The notes under the pieces are model-generated. The model saw only the letters and a program-made list of their open reading frames with translations. It made no database searches and had not been told where the DNA came from. Shown piece after piece: positions 55,263 to 64,000 of a stretch of 64,000 bases of DNA (the stretch's first letter is position 1; each line of letters opens with the position of its first letter). Source of the stretch: Chrysomallon squamiferum (Eukaryota; Mollusca; Gastropoda; Neomphalida; Peltospiridae); assembly GCA_012295275.1 (NCBI GenBank), contig CM022671.1:28547822-28611821 (forward strand), written 5' to 3'. The position numbers were made by a program, and so were the translations under genes.

Positions 55263-56260
55263 TTAAAGAGAAATCGCGTTATGGAGATTGACACTGAATC
55301 GAGAGTTCAGATTAGCAAACAATTAATGTTAGAAGATTTTTATTAGCTGGGTAATTGGATATACTTAGAATGTAAATTCTGTAGCGATTAAACATTTTAC
55401 TTTTTAGTGATCAATGTATGCTTATTATATGAGGTCAAATGTTGTCTTCCGTCAGTGTTTGTGGTTGTTTAGGTTTACTGTTTTAGTGTTTACGTAATTA
55501 GGGGCTATATCAAAAGTGAATTAGTTATGATAATCAGAAATAATTTAATTATATTCATACTAAAATAATAATGGAATCAGCAACATTAAAATTAAATAAA
55601 TAAATTATAAAATTGGATATATATTGTATATTGAGATTGAATTTTTTAAATTTATTTTATTTTTTTTATTATTATTATTTTTTTTCATTTAACATCAGTG
55701 TTGGATTTTAACAGCATTGGATTTTTCAGTTTATAAACACCTGTCAAAGACGTAGATTTGATGAAACGAAAATCGGATTTTTAAAGTATTTTCATCTGAA
55801 CATTAAAAAAAAAAAAAAAATGTTTTCTAGCTATATTAATAACAATAGTTACATTACTGGTCACAGTAACCCCAAAATAAATGACAGATTAATTGAACAG
55901 TAATAAATAAATAAATAAATAAAAAAGAAATGTAATAAAAATAAATAATAAAAGAAAATTCAGTGTGCGTGTTAAGCTACATGTTTATATCTTTTATCAT
56001 TAATACTATTATTTTTTAAATTTATATTTTATTTCAAGAGTTAAATAAACTGCACCATGGATTAAAAAATGTAGAACTGGTTATTTCTTATGTGTGCTGT
56101 GATTGTTGTCATTCTTTGATGACAGAAGATAACAATTAAATGAGTTAACAAATTATTAGGAAGATATTAATTTTATTAGAATCAAAGACTGGAAGAGCAT
56201 TAGTATCTAGCCTGTAGAAGATCTGAATCAATTTCAAAGGTTATTGGCAAATGATTTAAC
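55263..56260. other. Presumed 5' untranslated region and intron of the zinc-finger gene
   Basis: AT-rich, with poly-A at 55806-55820 and (AAAT)n at 55902-55923. An in-frame TGA lies at 56252-56254 with no AG between it and the ATG, so the coding region starts within this exon. Confidence 0.45.
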
Positions 56261-58357
56261 ATGTATTGCATAAAGGAGTCCTTTGCCTGTGAAACATGTG
56301 GTGACAAGTTTACAACAGCTGATAGCTACCAAGAACATACTTCAGGGTTTCACTGCAACATCTGTAAAAAATATTTCAAGAAGACATATTTGCTGCAAAC
56401 TCATATGTATGTTCATTCTGATGAACGTCCCTTTTCTTGTAATGTTTGCAACAAATCGTTTAAAACAAGAAGTCATTTAAACGGACATTCCAAGATTCAT
56501 ACAGGCGAGAAAAAATGTACATGTCATGTCTGTGGATCGTCCTTCTTAATGAACTCCAACCTGAAGAATCATTTAAAAATTAACTCAGGCATTAAGCCCT
56601 ATGTCTGTGATCAGTGTGACAAAACGTTCCACAGACAGTCTGACCTGCAGCAGCACAAACGAATTCATTCAGGTGAAAAACCATTTGGATGTGACTTGTG
56701 TGGCAAACGTTACATGGAAAGATCGGGTTTCCAGTTCCACATGAAATCTCATGCAGATCTCAGGGCACATGTTTGTACATACTGCGACAGGCGGTTTATA
56801 AAATCATCTGATTTGAAACGACATGAACGATTACACACTGGCGAAAAACCTCACCAGTGCCCGGTTTGTTCAAAAACTTTTGCACAGTCAGGTAATCTAA
56901 CATCTCATATGTTCATTCACACTGGAAGAAAACAGTTCAAATGCACTGAATGTGAAAAAGAATTCTCAAAGTCAAAATCCCTCTACATGCATTACAGAGA
57001 TGTTCATCATTATGATAATCATCAAATACAGAACGTGAAAACACGATCATCATCTGCTGTTGTGAATTTGACAGCAAATAAAGAAAGTTTATGTCAGTTC
57101 AAATCACAGGAAAGTGCTGATGAAATCTCCTTCAAACAAAATGAAAAGGTTTTTAAACATCAAATATTGAAAAGACAGATTAAAAATCATAACCGAAAGA
57201 ATAAAATTGATCAGACAGATATGCATCTATTTATAGAAATAAAACCACACAAATGCAGAGAATGTTTTGAAACTTTTGAAAACGAAGATAACCTAAAATG
57301 TCACATCAAAAACCACATCAAAACGAACAAAAAGCCATACTCATGTGCCAAATGTGGGAAAGGATTTGTGAAACGTTTTTCATTAACAACACATCAGCGT
57401 CTGCATTCAGGTCAGAAGCCCTACAAATGTGACATATGTGAAAAATGTTTCCCTAATAAGTCCGGACTCTCCTATCATTCTCTGACTCACACAGATAAAC
57501 GACCACATATCTGTGATGTATGTGGAAAAGGATTTATCCTAATTTCACACCTTAAAACTCATCAAGTCCGTCATACAGGGATTAAAAGTCACAAATGTTC
57601 TGTATGCAATAAAAGCTTTACAACAGTATCCAATTTACGGGAACACCAAAGAAAACACACTGGAGATAGATCATACAAATGTAAACTGTGTGACCGTATC
57701 TTTTTAAGGAAAGATGTTTTACTAAACCACATCAAATCTCATTATGGAGAAAAATCATATACATGTCATTTGTGTGGCAAAAGCTATGCAGATAACAAAG
57801 GTTTTCGCTATCACATGGACTTACATGAAGGAAGAAAGCACTTTGAATGTCCCACTTGTAAGAAGGCTTTCATTCAAAAAAGTGATCTTCAAAAACACCA
57901 GCGAACACACACAGGTGAGAAGCCTTTCTGTTGTGAACACTGCGGAAAATGTTTTTCGGTGCGGGGTAATTACAACAAACACTGTCAAAGACATGCCAGC
58001 AGAAAACTGGAAAAAAACAAAGTTTCCCAGAAGACAGGAACACAAATTTCTAAAAACTCTTCAAAAAGACTTCTCTCTTCTGTTAGAAAGAGTATCGGTT
58101 CTTTTAATACCACCAGTGCAGGAAATCCTGAAACGTTTTCCAAAGTAAGAACTGAATCAAAAAGTGACATGTCTCAGTTGGTTTCAGATCAATCAAAAGA
58201 ACATTCTTACACAACATTAAGTAAATCTTCGGAGGAGTCCACTGTCAGTAAAAATTACTTTACTTCACAAAGAACTGAGGAATCATCACTGCTCGAATGC
58301 TACTTGTATGAACCATCAACCAACAGACTTGTCCTTAGTGATCATACTGACGTTTGA
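56261..58357 (+). CDS. C2H2 zinc-finger protein, 18 fingers, single coding exon
   Basis: An uninterrupted frame of 698 residues. Fingers 1-9 occupy residues 10-249 and fingers 10-18 residues 332-578, each about C-x2-C-x12-H-x3/4-H. A 82-residue spacer separates the blocks, and a 120-residue Ser/Thr/Lys-rich tail without known domains follows. There is no N-terminal KRAB, BTB, ZAD or SCAN domain. Linkers of the TGEKP kind follow fingers 3, 5, 7 and 17, suggesting nuclear DNA binding. Finger 4 (residues 88-108) has Asn108 where the last zinc-binding His should be. Residues 291-310 look like a finger that has lost its Cys pair. Fingers 6-7-8 closely resemble 16-17-18. The start is the first ATG after an in-frame stop 6 nt upstream. 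The family is fast-evolving and I cannot name an orthologue. Confidence 0.95.
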   Translation: MYCIKESFACETCGDKFTTADSYQEHTSGFHCNICKKYFKKTYLLQTHMYVHSDERPFSCNVCNKSFKTRSHLNGHSKIHTGEKKCTCHVCGSSFLMNSNLKNHLKINSGIKPYVCDQCDKTFHRQSDLQQHKRIHSGEKPFGCDLCGKRYMERSGFQFHMKSHADLRAHVCTYCDRRFIKSSDLKRHERLHTGEKPHQCPVCSKTFAQSGNLTSHMFIHTGRKQFKCTECEKEFSKSKSLYMHYRDVHHYDNHQIQNVKTRSSSAVVNLTANKESLCQFKSQESADEISFKQNEKVFKHQILKRQIKNHNRKNKIDQTDMHLFIEIKPHKCRECFETFENEDNLKCHIKNHIKTNKKPYSCAKCGKGFVKRFSLTTHQRLHSGQKPYKCDICEKCFPNKSGLSYHSLTHTDKRPHICDVCGKGFILISHLKTHQVRHTGIKSHKCSVCNKSFTTVSNLREHQRKHTGDRSYKCKLCDRIFLRKDVLLNHIKSHYGEKSYTCHLCGKSYADNKGFRYHMDLHEGRKHFECPTCKKAFIQKSDLQKHQRTHTGEKPFCCEHCGKCFSVRGNYNKHCQRHASRKLEKNKVSQKTGTQISKNSSKRLLSSVRKSIGSFNTTSAGNPETFSKVRTESKSDMSQLVSDQSKEHSYTTLSKSSEESTVSKNYFTSQRTEESSLLECYLYEPSTNRLVLSDHTDV

Positions 58358-58474
58358 CAAGTCAAATAGCTGAACAGTCAACATTTGATCATTATTTTGT
58401 GATTTTCACATACAGTTTACCAATGTTTAGGACTTTAATTTACATATAGTCAATCATAAACAAATGAACTATTG

Positions 58475-58480
58475 AATAAA
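58475..58480 (+). terminator. Candidate polyadenylation signal of the zinc-finger gene
   Basis: AATAAA 118 nt after the stop codon. Other copies follow near 58545, 58646 and 58893, so the actual site used is uncertain. Confidence 0.4.
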
Positions 58481-60562
58481 GACAACACTCATTAATAATG
58501 TCTGAAAATATTCATCATAAAGTCCTTTCTATGATGGTAAGATAATAAAGTACTGATTTGATTACTCTGAAGGAATACTTGATGGTTTATGTGATACAAA
58601 CTAACTTTAGCTTATTTTATCTTATCTTTTTGCATCGTTATGACAAAATAAAGCATTATAAAAAACAACAAACTGAAAAGCTTCAGTAAAATGTTAATTT
58701 AGCAAATGAAAATTTATTCAGACTTTTATAGTTAAAGAAAATACAACAGTGAATGCTGTAATTTAATTTAATTCTTACTATTATTAAATTAATTCTTGAA
58801 ATGTATGCTACTGACCTGAAATTGCAAAACAATAATATTTACATGTTCCCTTGTTTTGCTGAATGTACTGGTGAATGATGTTCAACAAATGATGAATAAA
58901 AATAAAAAGAGAAAAGTGAACGCCTTTCTGATTTATTTAACATCTTATCTGGTGTATTTGTTTCATATTAATATGAATATACAGTGAATTAGAAACCTGT
59001 GTCAGCAGTTTAACACACAAGAAGACATAAATAAAACAACAGTGTTAAAAGAAAAGTTTATTTGTATTATCAGAATTATTTTTCTAAGTTTCTGACAAGC
59101 TTAATGTACACAATTAAATATTTTCATACATAAATTTAGACAATATAATTGGGTGCTGGATATTTGTTCTAACACGGGAAATAAATAATATCATGTACTA
59201 AGAAATAATTTTTATACTTGTTTTCCATTAAATGTTTTTATTAATTTATACACAGTATATTTTATTGGTATTAGTTAATAACTGGATAGTTTAGAAGCAG
59301 TATAATGCACATTACATACGAAATACAATTACATCTTTCTTCATCTGGAAATACCAAGGAAATGCTTGTGAACAGTTAATAACACTGAATTATTAAAATA
59401 AAAGCTTAAATGATTTTCTTTATCCTCAGTTGAACTTAACTTTAAAAAAAAAAAAAATAAAAAAAATTTAAAACTTAGATAACTAAATATTAATGAACAA
59501 TTTAAAATATTTAAATTCCTATTACATGAACATTTTTAGTGTTTAAGATATTATTTATTCTAGACAATAATAATAATAATGATACCATTAGAAACTTTAT
59601 TGCAGAATTAAATCCAAATTGTGCTTAATGATCAGAATTCATATAAAATTAAGACTTATTTTTCAAAATTATTTTAGTTTAGAAGTTGCCATATTACTCC
59701 ATTTAAGTACTTTAACCAATATTTGAATATCTATGCTCTTTTACTCATACCATGAAGTTATTTTGCCAAAAAAAATACACATCTAACTCATTTTTAAATT
59801 ATTTTTATTGATTTGCCTTTAAATTTAATCCTTGATAAACATATAAAATATTAAAATGAAAATAGCAATAAAATAAAAATAACATGCCAGAAAGTGGGAA
59901 ACAAAAGGAACCTTTTTTGAAGCAACCTAAAAAACCATAAAAAAGATTAGAATTTTATTTTATTTGATAATTAAAAAGTAAATATAGAATTAGCAAAGCC
60001 TATCTATTTGCATAAGAGAGATAGCCACAAATAAACAGTTAGCATAATTTTACCCAAATTTATAGTTCACATGTATCAGCAGCATAAATAATGACAAATC
60101 ACTATCCAAAAAAACCAACAGTTAAACAAAATTTAAATCGTTAGGTTTTCATTTGTCAAAGGAAAACAAAATTTTATTATCTGATAATCTGTCATAAAAA
60201 TAGGATCTTCATGACCAAATGGAAATCCATAGCAGATAGATATTTATTATTTCTGCAATCTGTTGTAATCAGTATATGTTCAACGAAAAACAAAACAAAA
60301 ATATATAATCGTGAAAAATAAAATTCAATCTAAATGAGTAATTACATATCATCATCATCATCATTGCCGTACACTTCAAAAACAGGAGTTTTCCAGACTG
60401 AATGACAAATACATGTATCAATGTGTCTTGATGCATAAAGATGTCCAATTTACAAATAAGTACACAGGAAGCCATATTTGTATCATTGGTCATGTCACGC
60501 GTCCGAGGTTAGATTGCATCAATAAAAAAAGAATTATTTGGAAAAGATAAAAGACAGATGAA
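58481..60562. other. Convergent intergenic region
   Basis: Lies between the ends of the zinc-finger gene (plus) and the capping-protein gene (minus) and must hold both 3' untranslated regions. For the minus gene, AATAAA read on the minus strand at 60248-60243 is a candidate signal about 315 nt after its stop. AT-rich; no other gene seen. Confidence 0.5.
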
Positions 60563-60709
60563 TCATGACTGCTTCAGCTCTCCTCCTATCTTGTAGCCAG
60601 ATATAATAATTTTGTGCCAGTCAATCTTTGTCCTCGTAACTGGTAACTGTCTTCGCAAGGCTTTAAATGTGGTGTCAGACATGGTCTGGTAGTTTTCAGA
60701 CAATGCCGT
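60563..60709 (-). CDS. CAPZA: CAPZA last exon with stop
   Basis: Acceptor CCAACAG. It encodes 48 residues from [20 protein letters not shown] to GGELKQS and ends at TGA (60565-60563). It carries the beta-strand/helix segment and C-terminal tentacle that bind the actin barbed end. Confidence 0.96.
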   Translation of the reverse strand, partial: TALSENYQTMSDTTFKALRRQLPVTRTKIDWHKIIISGYKIGGELKQS

Positions 60710-62528
60710 CTGTTGGAGAAAAATATAAAAATATAAGTAATAATTTATTGAGAGATTATGTATTATGATCGAATGAGAATATTTTCAAATATACAAAGGT
60801 AACCCATATGTATTTACATGCATTCACACGTTACTGAAAAGTTTTTTTTTTCTTTCTGACTTACATACCTGGTATTCATTCTCAGTTTCAGACAAAATAT
60901 TAACAAAATTCTTGGCTGTTTGTTGTTCATTCTGCAAAATAGAAATATATAAATGGGATTGAAAAAAAGAAATACAATAGTTATTTAAGTCAATTAACAT
61001 ATTTCAACAGTGGGTATTTATTAGGCAAAATAAAAAGGTTATGCAAAAAAGAACATTTCTGTGTTTATTTGACTTAAATTATATATACATTCTGCATAAA
61101 TAAATGTCAAGAAAAAAAAAGAAAAAAGTATATGTAATTAGTATACTTACGGATACATTCAATTTGGAACTAGTTTCTTTTGAACTAACTAACTGCACAT
61201 TTCCATCTTCATAATAGTGAACCTGCATAAACAATATTTTATAGATTAAATAATAATTCTCTGTGAAACAATTACTTTATTTTTTAAATTTAAAAACAAA
61301 CAAAAGAAAAATAAAACCCTATTTTTTCTTTGTATTCAAAGAATGTTATACAACATCTCTTTCTCGATTTTGAAGTTAATTATAACAGTCAAACTACAAA
61401 TCATTTACACATGCTTTCCAACAATACATTCCATAAATCATACACTTGAAAAGAATACACTTGGTTTAGATCATGTTAAAGGCAGAGTGAATGCTTCTAC
61501 GAAAGCCCAATAACAAATGATTACCTGCACTCTTAGAACGCCCTTCAGTTCAGCTGATCCCCCGGATGAAGAAAATGTGGTTGACCACTGAGACCTCCAC
61601 CTGCCGTTCCTGAGAGTAAAAATAAAAAATCTGACAGACTGAATTATGGTGCAAATATCAAATAAGCTTGTTTAACATAAACATGACATTTAAGGAAAAA
61701 CTGAATTTACAAAAGGCCACAGTTTTTATTTAAAGACAGATGATTATACTTTATTTTCCTATTTTAATAATGATTGAACAAAAGCATACCATCTAGTATT
61801 TACTGTGGGTAAAGTTATAATGAAGCTCATTTTTATTTTTAATCTGAAAAAATGGTGGAGTTTTCTATGCAATTACATAAATCAAAATCACATTCCAGTT
61901 TGGCAATATAAATTCAATTAATGTCAGAACAGAACAATTCAGCAATACATTTTACAGTGAACAATTTTTTTCATTGACTACATACCAGTATTGCCTAGCT
62001 TGGAAATGGTGACTTTCTAGACAGACAGTTATGGTAATGTCACTGCCTGAACTGCTGCCATACACAGTGCAGATTCCATGTTCGTAGTAGGTCGCAGTGT
62101 AAGCTGTAACAGCCGACTCAATGGCTGCCCGCCATGGCTCTGCTTTCTGGTCAATGTCTGCTTTCTGAAAGTCACTGGCCTCTTTACGTAAATGGTCATA
62201 TCTAAATGAAACCAATAAAACAACACTAACAACAACAGCAACAAGCAACAACAACAATAAACAATCACTATAATAAAAAAAAAAAAAAAAATGACATTTT
62301 TATCAACAGATTGTAGAAAAATGGCTTTTAACATAAACACAAAATGTTATTAAGATGAAATACAAGTCTTCCAAGGAAAAAAGGCCTGTTAGTCATATAA
62401 GGTCCAAATTTAAAATATAACCAGGATCAAGATTCAAACACACTGTTATAATTTAAATGAAAATGATTGCATAAATTTTCTAATATTGTGCAAATATATT
62501 TAAGCAAAATTCACCAAAACTTTGGATC

Positions 62529-62564
<36 letters not shown>

Positions 62565-63779
62565 CAATCATTACAATGTATTAATGTCTGCTGTTTTCAT
62601 AACTTCCTACCTGAAGCTCTGTTTGGTACGAGGATCCAAGTATCGACCACCACCAAGGTCACCATATTCTGTGATCAGTGCCTGGAATGAAACATTAGAA
62701 AATTATTCTGAAATTCTTAGGTATCATAAGTTGACAAATAAAATATTTGAAATAAGTCAAAAAAGCAAAAAGCATAATCATTTTATTATCTTCAGCTTTC
62801 ATAACATGCATTCATAAATTGTGAAAAACAGACTGCCTTAATTACTCTCTCTCATTCAAACCCACACATTATAACCCATCTCGCTTTCCCTCTCAAATAC
62901 ACAGTTCTCTCCCTTACACTCTCAAACACACACCCATCTTCTCAAATATACATATTACTAATAACAAAATATATAAAAATAACAGCATAGTCATATTTTC
63001 TAAATACTTGGTATTCTGATCCCTCTATTTTGCATGGTGTAAACTGGTCTCTGTTATACTGGGCAAAAGCACTGAAAAAACAAAATGTTAATTTTTAAAT
63101 TTAAGTTTAAAGTTATTTGATAGGACAAATCAAACAATTTGTTTAAAATTAATTGTAGTAGATATAACATGATAAAATGAAGTCAATATCACTTGAGTTT
63201 TCAACTGTATCAATTATTTTTGTGGGTATAAAATACAATTATTAATTTAATAAATATGATAAATCTAAGGAAACATACCCAGAAGCACCTTCTTTCAGCA
63301 AATTATCATCATTGACTAAAATTCTGACATCTGAAATATAATTTTAAAAATAATAACAAAATCACACAATACTTTCAATCTCACATGTATTTTTCGAAGT
63401 ATTTCTGAGTATTTCTCATTAAATATTTGTTATTATTGTTTATTTATTATTTTTATTTTTAAATGTGTCTGAAAATAGTTCATTTGACCAAAGTCTTACC
63501 CATGTAGAAATGTGGAAGACAGTGTCAGTGTATTAATATAATAGAATGGGTTACATAACAACTAGGTGCATTGTAAAAGAAAATATATTTTTTTCAAATT
63601 CGTCATCCAACATCATACACCATATCAGAAAATTCAATTTGTTTGATTAGAAAATGTAATAACTGTTACATTATTGTAAAGTAATCAAAGCTACTAATAC
63701 ACATTTCATTCTTACCATTAAATACTTCATTGAATTCTCCCGGTGGTGCATGAAGAATAAAGTTGGATGCTATTCTCAC
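60563..63779 (-). CDS. CAPZA: F-actin-capping protein subunit alpha (first coding exon outside window)
   Basis: Nine minus-strand exons join in frame: 63779-63716, 63330-63279, 63071-63008, 62681-62611, 62201-61986, 61609-61525, 61222-61151, 60931-60869, 60709-60563. They give 277 residues and a TGA. Vertebrate CAPZA proteins are about 286 residues, so only some 10-15 N-terminal residues are missing, expected beyond position 64000. Signatures include [60 protein letters not shown] and the C-terminal [13 protein letters not shown]. The alpha/beta heterodimer caps actin filament barbed ends in the cytoplasm, and also in the dynactin complex. The amphipathic C-terminal tentacle is present but ends [15 protein letters not shown], one residue longer than the vertebrate LSYKIG form. 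The middle (about residues 100-160 of the visible part) is the most divergent. Confidence 0.97.
60869..60931 (-). CDS. CAPZA: CAPZA exon 9
   Basis: Acceptor TTTGCAG, donor GTATGT; phase 0 to 0. It encodes [20 protein letters not shown] and Q. Confidence 0.95.
61151..61222 (-). CDS. CAPZA: CAPZA exon 8
   Basis: Acceptor ATGCAG, donor GTAAGT; phase 0 to 0. It encodes [16 protein letters not shown] to LNVS. Confidence 0.95.
61525..61609 (-). CDS. CAPZA: CAPZA exon 7
   Basis: Acceptor CTCTCAG, donor GTAATC; phases 2 to 0. It encodes [12 protein letters not shown] to GVLRVQ. The strand after RSQW (SSSGGSAEL) differs from the vertebrate ITPPTAQVV. Confidence 0.95.
61986..62201 (-). CDS. CAPZA: CAPZA exon 6
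   Basis: Acceptor CATTTAG, donor GTATGT; phases 2 to 2. It encodes [13 protein letters not shown] to [11 protein letters not shown], with ICTVYG and the ESH-FQ motif. The longest coding exon of the gene in the window. Confidence 0.95.
62611..62681 (-). CDS. CAPZA: CAPZA exon 5
   Basis: Acceptor TTCCAG, donor GTAGGA; phases 0 to 2. It encodes [20 protein letters not shown] and QSF. Confidence 0.95.
63008..63071 (-). CDS. CAPZA: CAPZA exon 4
   Basis: Acceptor TTTTCAG, donor GTATTT (weak); phases 2 to 0. It encodes [20 protein letters not shown] and Q. Confidence 0.94.
63279..63330 (-). CDS. CAPZA: CAPZA exon 3
   Basis: Acceptor TTTCAG, donor GTATGT; phases 1 to 2. It encodes (D)[16 protein letters not shown]. 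Confidence 0.95.
63716..63779 (-). CDS. CAPZA: CAPZA exon 2 (first in window)
   Basis: Acceptor ATTTCAG, donor GTAAGA; phases 0 to 1. It encodes [20 protein letters not shown] and N. Confidence 0.95.
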
Positions 63780-64000
63780 CTGAAATTTATAAAATAAATA
63801 AATTACATTTTGTCAATTATTTAAAAATTTATATAACATTTATGGTGAATTTAAAACTAGGAAAACTATTATTTATTATTATTACTACTATTTTTTATTT
63901 TTTATTTTTAATAAATATATCCATCACTCTCCATAACCTAAAAAAATAATAATAATAATAATAAAAAAAATAAAACAAAAAAAATAAAATAAATATATAA
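63780..64000. other. CAPZA intron 1 at right edge
   Basis: AT-rich sequence with (AAT)n near 63945-63962. The initiator exon is expected to the right of the window. Confidence 0.6.

Noticed and set aside
57744-58148. 134-codon frame inside the zinc-finger gene
   Set aside because: Out-of-frame shadow of the zinc-finger coding sequence; the minus-strand frames at 57821-58170 are shadows too.
61952-62340. Two minus-strand frames of about 100 codons
   Set aside because: The first extends CAPZA exon 6 through its splice acceptor and donor into intron; the second is its out-of-frame overlap.

Overview
The window is nuclear DNA from an animal, probably an invertebrate. It has multi-exon genes with GT-AG introns, visibly AT-rich introns and intergenic DNA, and very many simple repeats (AAT, AAAT, CA, poly-A). 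The proteins are clear animal families. The exact phylum cannot be fixed from sequence reading alone; a mollusc or other lophotrochozoan is my guess, not a demonstrated result. I saw no rRNA, tRNA or CRISPR.

Layout. (1) Positions 1-44128, minus strand: the 5' two-fifths or so of a large FERM-domain gene of the FRMD4A/FRMD4B type. Twelve exons join in frame from a start codon at 44128 down to 1837, and the gene runs off the left edge. A second possible first exon lies at 38595-38630. Introns are 0.5 to 14 kb and hold microsatellites, poly-A runs, a 28-bp minisatellite (40.9-41.4 kb) and a GC-richer block (20.8-21.2 kb). (2) 44.1-51.5 kb: mostly non-coding, with a 337-bp pogo/Tigger-like MITE at 48409-48745 and a likely divergent promoter near 51.2-51.5 kb. 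(3) 51477-52449, plus strand: a complete three-exon TUSC2 (FUS1) orthologue of 104 residues. (4) 56261-58357, plus strand: an intronless C2H2 zinc-finger gene of 698 residues with 18 recognisable fingers in two blocks of nine. (5) 60563-63779, minus strand: nine exons of the F-actin capping protein alpha subunit, complete at the C terminus; only the first short coding exon lies beyond the right edge.

The genes do not form an operon or one pathway. FRMD4-type proteins act at cell junctions and the cortex, and capping protein caps actin barbed ends, so both touch the cortical cytoskeleton, but their closeness here shows no functional link. FRMD4 and TUSC2 are divergent; the zinc-finger gene and capping protein are convergent, about 2.2 kb apart.

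Most noteworthy: a symmetric 105-nt acidic exon (1837-1941) inserted in the FERM F3 lobe; two mutually exclusive-looking first exons that both join in phase 0 to an exon starting exactly with ATG; the MITE; a block duplication inside the zinc-finger gene with one finger lacking its last zinc ligand and one vanished finger; and a strand bias of simple repeats that broadly follows transcription direction. I found no convincing new multi-gene system.
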